Assembly: GCA_017745235.1 (NCBI GenBank)
Contig: JAGHZU010000008.1
Span: 31,483 to 95,482, forward strand
Source: Caulobacter sp.
Lineage (GTDB): Bacteria > Pseudomonadota > Alphaproteobacteria > Caulobacterales > Caulobacteraceae
Length of the DNA stretch: 64,000 nucleotides
Reading direction: 5' to 3'
Shown here: piece after piece, positions 59,228 through 64,000 of the stretch
Numbering within the stretch: the stretch's first letter is position 1
How the letters are laid out: every line of letters starts with the position of its first letter
Program-made: the position numbers and the translations under genes
The notes under the pieces: generated by a model
What the model was told of the DNA's origin: nothing
What the model saw: only the letters and a program-made list of their open reading frames with translations
Databases searched by the model: none

Positions 59228-59821
59228 ATGACCGCCACCGCGATCACCAAGAAGAACATCAACGCCAAGGCCTTCATCCTGGGCCTGGCCGCCACGGCGA
59301 CCGCCCTGTCGATGACCGCCGCGCCGGTTACCGCCAGCGCCATGTCGCAGAAGCTGGGCGGCGTGATCGGCTGCGACGCCTCGGGCGGCAAGCAGGAAGC
59401 CGGCGCCGTCATCGGCGGCCTGGCCGGCGCCCTGGTCGGCAACAAGCTGTCCAAGCACGACAAGGGCGCGGGCACGGCCATCGGCGCCGTGGTCGGGGCG
59501 GGCGCGGGCTCGTACGTCGGCTGCAACATGCAGAAAAGCCGCGCGGCCGAGAACGCCGGCGGCGTCTATGTCAGCGACGGCATCCGCGTCTCCAACTCGG
59601 TCGACGCCGCCCCGATGACCAAGATCAGCGGCAAGTACGTCGCCCGTTCGACCCTGAACCTGCGCGCCTCGGCCAGCACCCGCGGCCAGGCCGTCGGCTC
59701 GGTCCGGGCCGGCGAGACCTTCCAGGCCCTGGGCCGCACCGGCGACGGCAAGTGGATCCTGGTCGGCCAGGACGGCGTCGGCGTCGGCTACGTCTCCAGC
59801 GCCTACGTCTACAAGGCGTAA
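59228..59821 (+). CDS. Exported glycine-zipper protein with C-terminal SH3 domain
   Basis: A 197-residue exported protein: signal sequence (about 13-40), glycine-zipper 2TM-like region (AGAVIGGLAGALVGNKLSKHDKGAGTAIGAVVGAGAGSYVGC) and a bacterial SH3 domain (about 130-197, STLNLRASASTRGQAVGSVRAGETFQALGRTGDGKWILVGQ). Such proteins attach to the envelope and the SH3 part may bind peptidoglycan. Stress-linked in other genera; here the regulator is not visible. Starts at MTATAITKKN. Confidence 0.85.
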   Translation: MTATAITKKNINAKAFILGLAATATALSMTAAPVTASAMSQKLGGVIGCDASGGKQEAGAVIGGLAGALVGNKLSKHDKGAGTAIGAVVGAGAGSYVGCNMQKSRAAENAGGVYVSDGIRVSNSVDAAPMTKISGKYVARSTLNLRASASTRGQAVGSVRAGETFQALGRTGDGKWILVGQDGVGVGYVSSAYVYKA

Positions 59822-59841
59822 GCGCCTCGGAAGATCGCTTG

Positions 59842-59908
59842 CCTTCCGACTTTGTCGTCTCGGAAGGAGCGCTCCAGCGAGCCCGTCTGTCCCGCGGCAG
59901 GCGGGCTC
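59842..59908. terminator. Two tandem hairpins between convergent genes
   Basis: ccttccga / tcggaagg (59842-59867) and gagcccg / cgggctc (59879-59908) form successive stems after the SH3 protein stop and before the convergent protease gene. They fit a bidirectional terminator. Confidence 0.6.
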
Positions 59909-59916
59909 CTTCGCGT

Positions 59917-60408
59917 TCAGAGCCGAAAGCCGCCCATCCAGGTCTGCCACACCACCACGAAGCCGCCGTGCAGCAGCACCGCCGGCCATAGCGAGCCGGT
60001 GCGCCAGCGCACCAGGGCGCAGGCCAGGCCCAGGATCGCCGTGCAGGCCAGGAAGTCGGGGCGCAGGAACATCGTCGCGCCCGGCAGGAAGGTCAGGGTC
60101 TCCAGCGGATGCCAGGCGACATAGAGCGCGGTCGAGACGGCGATCGCTCGCCACGGCGGACGCGGGGCCTCGTCGCGTCCAGGGACCAGCAGGCCTCGAA
60201 AAGGGATCTCCTCGCCCAAGGCCGGCACGAACAGCACTGTCAGCAGACGCAGCGGCAGGCCCGGCGCGGCCGGGGTCAGGACGTAGAGGCCGGTCGAAAA
60301 GCCGATCGTCGCCATCAGCGCCCCCGCCGCCAGGGCGACGCCGCCGCACAGCGCCCAGCCGCGCGCGTCGGGCAGGGTGGTCAGGCAGGAGCGCAGGCGA
60401 GCGAGCAT
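59917..60408 (-). CDS. CPBP-family intramembrane protease
   Basis: A 163-residue membrane protein with about four helices and the CPBP/Abi motifs ALGEEIPFRGLLVPG (EExxxR), YVAWHPLET (FxxxH-type) and VLLHGGFVVVW. The last motif normally is HxxxN/D; here it ends in V, so one active-site residue may be altered. These proteases act on prenylated or membrane substrates. It follows 9 bases after the Rieske protein gene and may be in one operon. Confidence 0.83.
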   Translation of the reverse strand: MLARLRSCLTTLPDARGWALCGGVALAAGALMATIGFSTGLYVLTPAAPGLPLRLLTVLFVPALGEEIPFRGLLVPGRDEAPRPPWRAIAVSTALYVAWHPLETLTFLPGATMFLRPDFLACTAILGLACALVRWRTGSLWPAVLLHGGFVVVWQTWMGGFRL

Positions 60409-60417
60409 GGCCGCAGT

Positions 60418-60864
60418 CTAGGAGGAGGGCGGGCGTCCCAACAACTGCGCGAGCCACGGCGCCGGCTTGCCTTGTGGCGGTTCGCCCCTCGGCGGACCCG
60501 CGCGGGTCCAGATCCAGACGCGGCCATCACGCTCGGTCAGCGGCCACGACGGCGCGCGCACGCCGGGAGCCGCCTCGCGTCCGGGAATGGCCACGCACGC
60601 CCCGTCGTGGGTGAAGCGCCAGAGGTGGTAGGGGCATTCGACGCTTTCGCGGCCGTCGGGCTCGACCCGCGCCCGGCCGGTCGATAACGCCGCGCCGCGA
60701 TGGGGGCACAGGTCGGAGAGGGCGTAGGCCGCGCCGGCCTTCGAACGGCCCAGCAGCAGCGGCCGGCCGTCCAGCAGCGCACGCGTGAACCGGCCGGGCC
60801 GCACCGCCCGCGACCACGCCGCCGCCCGCCAGCCCGCCGGCGTCCTCTTCGGTTCCAGATCCAT
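60418..60864 (-). CDS. Rieske [2Fe-2S] domain protein
   Basis: A 148-residue soluble protein consisting of one Rieske domain. The cluster ligands are DLCPHRGAALS (Cys, His) and ECPYHLWRFTHDG (Cys, His), both complete. N-terminal sequence resembles that of ring-hydroxylating oxygenase large subunits and of nitrite reductase small subunits, but no catalytic domain follows. It may be an electron-transfer ferredoxin or a stand-alone domain. The start is the ATG at MDLEPKR. Partner unknown. Confidence 0.88.
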   Translation of the reverse strand: MDLEPKRTPAGWRAAAWSRAVRPGRFTRALLDGRPLLLGRSKAGAAYALSDLCPHRGAALSTGRARVEPDGRESVECPYHLWRFTHDGACVAIPGREAAPGVRAPSWPLTERDGRVWIWTRAGPPRGEPPQGKPAPWLAQLLGRPPSS

Positions 60865-60910
60865 CCCGCTCCCCTTAGGCGAGGGGCGTGTAGGCGGTGT
60901 GACGGCTGGC

Positions 60911-62380
60911 CTACCGCCCCGCCGTCTCCATCAGGCGCTGGTAGAAGCGCACCATGCGTTCGACGTTGGCGATCGAGACGTGCTCGTTGGTGCCATGGAT
61001 CACCTTGGTGTCGTCGACCGACAGCACCAGGGGCTGGAACTTGTAGACGTCGTCGGCGATGGGACCCATGTAGCGGCTGTCGCTGGCGGCGGTCATCAGG
61101 GCTGGGGCCACGGGGGCCTTGCTCTCGTCGCCGGCCAGGGCGGCCAGGGTCTTCCAGCCCTCGGAGGTGGTCGAAGCCACCTTGCTGGGCTCGTCCGGCG
61201 CCTTCACCCAGGCCAGTTTCACCGGCAGGTCGCCGACCGCGCGCTTGGCCCGGGCCATCACGTCGGCCGAGGTGTCGCCGGGCGCGATGCGGTAGTTGAT
61301 CCAGGCCTCGGCGTCCTGGGGCAGCACGTTCTCCTTGGGCGAGCCCTTGAGCATGGTCGGGGCGATGGTGGTGTGCAGCATGGCCGCGCCGGCGGGGGTC
61401 TTGGCCGTCTGGCTGACCAGCAGGGGCGAGAACAGCCAGGTGTTGGCGGCCGCCACCTTCACCACCGGCGAGGAATGCGGCGCCAGGCTCTTGAGCATGT
61501 CGGCGCCGGGACCCTCGAACTTCATCGGGAACGGGTTGTCGGCGATGGCCAGCACGGCCTTGGCCAGGGTGGTCACGCCCGTGCGCGGCGGCGGGGCCGA
61601 GGAGTGGCCGCCCACGTCCGGGGCGGTGACGGTCAGGGTGGCGTAACCCTTTTCGGCGGTGGCGATCAGGGCCACCGGGCTTTTGGTCACCGGGTGGTCG
61701 GAAACCACCACCATGCCCTCGTCCAGCACGAACTGGGCCTTGACCCCTCGCGACTTCAGCAAGGCGGCGGCAGCCCGGGCGCCGACGCCGCGCACCTCCT
61801 CGTCATGGCCGCTGACGATGATGATCGTGCGGCGCGGCGCAAAGCCCGCCTGGGCCAGGCCCTCGGCGGCCTCGAACAGGGTGACCAGGCTGCCCTTGTC
61901 GTCGATGGAGCCGCGACCCCAGACCGCGCCGTCGGCGATCACCCCGTCGAAGGGCGGATGCTTCCAGTCGCGCTCCGTGCCGGGCGTGACGGGCACCACG
62001 TCCTGGTGGGCCATCAGCACCACCGGGGCCAGGGACGGGTCGGTTCCCTTCCAGGTGTAGACCAGGGCGTGGCCGGCGATCACCTCGCGGGTCATGGCCT
62101 TGTGGGCGGCGGGGTAGGTGGCCTGCAGCCAGGCGTGCAGCTTGTCCCATTCGGCCGGCTGGTCGTCGGCCTGGTCCTGGTGGCTGACGGTCTGGAAGCG
62201 CACGGCCTGCGCCAGGTGCTCGGCGGCGCGGTTGGCGTCCACCGTCCGGGCGGGGGCCAGCTTGACGCCGCTGGTGTCGGCGGTGGGCGACTTGAACGTG
62301 GCGGTGCGGATGGCCACCACCCCGCCGACCACCACCACCAGGCCCAGCGCGGTCAGCGCCGTCTTGCTCTTCCACCCCAT
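60911..62380 (-). CDS. M20-family metallopeptidase (carboxypeptidase S-like)
   Basis: A 489-residue M20 peptidase anchored by an N-terminal helix (residues 6-25, TALTALGLVVVVGGVVAI). Zinc/catalytic motifs: VLMAHQDVVPV (His and Asp), WGRGSIDDKGSLV (bridging Asp), SGHDEEVRGVGA (general-base Glu and Glu ligand), and a later VPVKTGHNRGS-like segment is replaced by DSRYMGPIADDVYKFQPLVL. Similar to yeast carboxypeptidase S and mammalian PM20D1, which cleave or form N-acyl amino acids. Faces the periplasm. Confidence 0.92.
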   Translation of the reverse strand: MGWKSKTALTALGLVVVVGGVVAIRTATFKSPTADTSGVKLAPARTVDANRAAEHLAQAVRFQTVSHQDQADDQPAEWDKLHAWLQATYPAAHKAMTREVIAGHALVYTWKGTDPSLAPVVLMAHQDVVPVTPGTERDWKHPPFDGVIADGAVWGRGSIDDKGSLVTLFEAAEGLAQAGFAPRRTIIIVSGHDEEVRGVGARAAAALLKSRGVKAQFVLDEGMVVVSDHPVTKSPVALIATAEKGYATLTVTAPDVGGHSSAPPPRTGVTTLAKAVLAIADNPFPMKFEGPGADMLKSLAPHSSPVVKVAAANTWLFSPLLVSQTAKTPAGAAMLHTTIAPTMLKGSPKENVLPQDAEAWINYRIAPGDTSADVMARAKRAVGDLPVKLAWVKAPDEPSKVASTTSEGWKTLAALAGDESKAPVAPALMTAASDSRYMGPIADDVYKFQPLVLSVDDTKVIHGTNEHVSIANVERMVRFYQRLMETAGR

Positions 62381-62539
62381 CGCCCGCTCCCCATGACGCC
62401 TGATTTGAACAGTTGTTGGCGACTGTGCGACGGGTTTCGATACGTGACAATCACCAAATTATCCGCATCCGGGCAGTTGCGGCCTGGGGCGGGCTCCCGC
62501 ATAGGCTGGCCTTGCACGGGAGGCGGTTCGGAGAGCGGC

Positions 62540-63505
62540 ATGGGCGTCCTGGTCCTGGGCGGGACGGGTTTCATCGGCGGCCCGCTGACGCGGCGGCTGC
62601 TGGGCGAGGGCGTGGACACGGCCGTCGCCCATCGCGGCCGCGCGGAGGTGGCCCCTGGGGCCGCCGCCCGCGTGGTGGACCGTCGCGACACCGCCGCCGT
62701 GCTGCAGGCCGTCCGGGACTTCGGCGCGACCACGGTCATTGACCTGCTGGCCTATACGCAGGCCGACACCCTGCCGCTGCTGTCGGCCCTGTCGGGGCGG
62801 ATCGAGCGCTACGTGATGACCAGTTCGGTCGACGTTTACCGCAACTACGAGGGCCTGCACGGCCGGGCGCGCCCCACGCCCCTGTGGGACCGGCTGGGCG
62901 AAGACTCGCCCCTGCGCGAGACCCGCTTTCCCTATCGCCTGGCCAAGCCCCGGGCGGCGGGCGACCCCCAGGCCTGGATGGACGGCTACGACAAAATTCC
63001 CCTGGAGGAGGCCGCCCGCACCCAGGCCGGGTTCCAGGCGACGATCCTGCGCCTGCCCATGGTGTTCGGGCCCAGCGACCGCCAACGGCGGTTCTCATGG
63101 GCGATCCGGCCGATGCTCCAGAACCGCGCGGCGTTCAACGTGCCCCATCCATGGGCCGCCTGGCGATCGACGATGGGCTATGTCGACGATGTGGCCGCCG
63201 GGATCGCCCTGGCGGCCCTCCACCCGCGCGCGGCCGGCCAGACCTTCAATCTGGGGCGCTCCAATACGCCCACCAACCTCGCCTGGGCCGCGACCTTCGC
63301 CCAGCATCTGGGCTGGCCGGGCGAGGTGAAGCTGGTCCACCCGGACAAGGCTCGCGGAGCCCTGGCCTCGGCCGTGGCGGGGCTGAACCTCGACTATCCG
63401 CTGTTCATCGACAACGCCCGCATCCGGCGCCGCCTGGGCTATGCCGAGGTCACCGACTTCGACGAGGCCCTGGCGCGCACGGTCGCCGACGAGCGGGGGC
63501 GGTAG
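62540..63505 (+). CDS. NAD-dependent epimerase/dehydratase-like protein
   Basis: A 321-residue extended SDR. Cofactor motif GVLVLGGTGFIGGPL (residues 2-16), then VIDLLAYTQADTL, MTSSVDVY, and LRLPMVFGPSDRQRRFSW. The usual YxxxK catalytic pair is replaced by an atypical YDKIPLEEAA arrangement (Tyr about 153), so catalytic mechanism is uncertain. Such atypical extended SDRs are common. It may act on a sugar nucleotide or another ligand. The ATG at 62540 is used, since the longer frame is spurious. Confidence 0.82.
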   Translation: MGVLVLGGTGFIGGPLTRRLLGEGVDTAVAHRGRAEVAPGAAARVVDRRDTAAVLQAVRDFGATTVIDLLAYTQADTLPLLSALSGRIERYVMTSSVDVYRNYEGLHGRARPTPLWDRLGEDSPLRETRFPYRLAKPRAAGDPQAWMDGYDKIPLEEAARTQAGFQATILRLPMVFGPSDRQRRFSWAIRPMLQNRAAFNVPHPWAAWRSTMGYVDDVAAGIALAALHPRAAGQTFNLGRSNTPTNLAWAATFAQHLGWPGEVKLVHPDKARGALASAVAGLNLDYPLFIDNARIRRRLGYAEVTDFDEALARTVADERGR

Positions 63506-63517
63506 GGGGCGCCCGCG

Positions 63518-64000
63518 CTAGCCCCGCCCCTCGCCGATCTCCTGCACCTCCTCGAAGGTGCGCAGGCCCGGGCGCTGGGCGCTGACCAGCACGGCCATGT
63601 TTCCCGGCAGGTGCTGGTTGGCCAGCATCTTCTCGTGGGCGGCGGGGATGTCGTCCCAGGGGAAGACTTCCGACAGGCAGGGGTCCACGCGACGGTCGAC
63701 CACCAGCTGGTTGGCGGCGCTGGCCTGCATCAGGTTGGCGAAGTGCGACCCCTGAACGCGCTTCTGGCGCATCCACAGGAAGCGGGCGTCCATGGTCAGG
63801 TTGAAGCCGCTGGTGCCTGCGCAGATGGCGACCATGCCGCCACGCTTGACCACGAACACCGAGACCGGGAACGTGGCCTCGCCCGGGTGCTCGAACACCA
63901 TGTCCACGTCGCGGTTGCCGGTGATCTGCCAGATCGCCTTACCGAACTTGCGGCTCTCCTTCATGTAGTCGCCGAACTCGGGGCCGTTGACCTTGGGCAG
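63518..64000 (-). CDS. ccr: Crotonyl-CoA carboxylase/reductase, C-terminal part (cut by window edge)
   Basis: Cut at the window edge; the visible 160 residues are the C-terminal third of a Ccr: LPKVNGPEFGDYMKESRKFGKAIWQITG, VDMVFEHPGEATFPVSVFVVKRGGMVAICAGTSGFNLTMDARFLWMRQKRVQGSHFANLMQA and WDDIPAAHEKMLANQHLPGNMAVLVSA. It reductively carboxylates crotonyl-CoA to ethylmalonyl-CoA with NADPH and CO2. This is the key enzyme of the ethylmalonyl-CoA pathway. Confidence 0.95.
   Translation of the reverse strand: MPKVNGPEFGDYMKESRKFGKAIWQITGNRDVDMVFEHPGEATFPVSVFVVKRGGMVAICAGTSGFNLTMDARFLWMRQKRVQGSHFANLMQASAANQLVVDRRVDPCLSEVFPWDDIPAAHEKMLANQHLPGNMAVLVSAQRPGLRTFEEVQEIGEGRG

Noticed and set aside
60785..62500. 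Front part of a 906-residue plus-strand frame before the epimerase
   Set aside because: Antisense to the Rieske and M20 genes with no recognisable motif; the true gene begins at 62540.

Overview
The window is a GC-rich alphaproteobacterial chromosome segment, almost certainly from Caulobacter or a very close Caulobacterales relative. The main markers are a ZauP/ZapA division pair, a TipF-type flagellar EAL protein, a small cysteine-bearing secreted protein of a Caulobacter-rich family, and the ruvCAB / ybgC-tolQRAB-pal-cpoB layout. No phage, transposase, integrase, CRISPR array, rRNA or tRNA was recognised.

Left part (1-18.3 kb) is mostly housekeeping: the start of gap, then zauP-zapA and a LytM-fold peptidase, a ParDE module, a probable 6S RNA just before 5-formyltetrahydrofolate cyclo-ligase, a YmdB-type phosphoesterase, Ohr, YebC, an MgtC-family protein, a nucleoside hydrolase, ruvCAB, a decaying pair of paralogues, and the complete Tol-Pal locus.

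Middle part (18.3-45.3 kb) is accessory metabolism and stress genes: a sulfotransferase-like protein, an alcohol dehydrogenase with an eroded structural zinc site, a probable Fur-controlled siderophore receptor / PepSY reductase / hydrolase run, a divergent LysR-SDR pair, a probable methylsuccinyl-CoA dehydrogenase, a TetR / Ada / 2OG-Fe(II) oxygenase group whose Ada lacks the AraC domain, tipF, feoAB and an arylsulfatase.

Right part (45.6-64 kb) carries hbd, etfA-etfB, a cobalamin adenosyltransferase and a HIG1-like small membrane protein. These often sit together in alphaproteobacteria but are interrupted here by other genes, including a 979-residue VIT/DUF2135 protein on the opposite strand. 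It continues with a small helical protein plus two TetR regulators, a compact arsenic locus (arsR-aqpS-arsC facing arsH, no ArsB/Acr3 visible), envelope proteins, a Rieske protein, an M20 peptidase, a nucleotide-sugar-epimerase-like protein, and the 3' end of crotonyl-CoA carboxylase/reductase.

Functionally, Ccr, the Mcd-like dehydrogenase, hydroxybutyryl-CoA dehydrogenase, ETF and the adenosylcobalamin-forming enzyme together suggest an ethylmalonyl-CoA type C2 assimilation route. Intergenic gaps are rich in GC palindromes, including two copies of one dispersed repeat and one MITE-like long inverted repeat. The most unusual items are the Ada/oxygenase locus with a ribosome-site hairpin, the VIT/DUF2135 protein with a TonB-receptor-like motif, and the TetR pair with its perfect inverted repeat.
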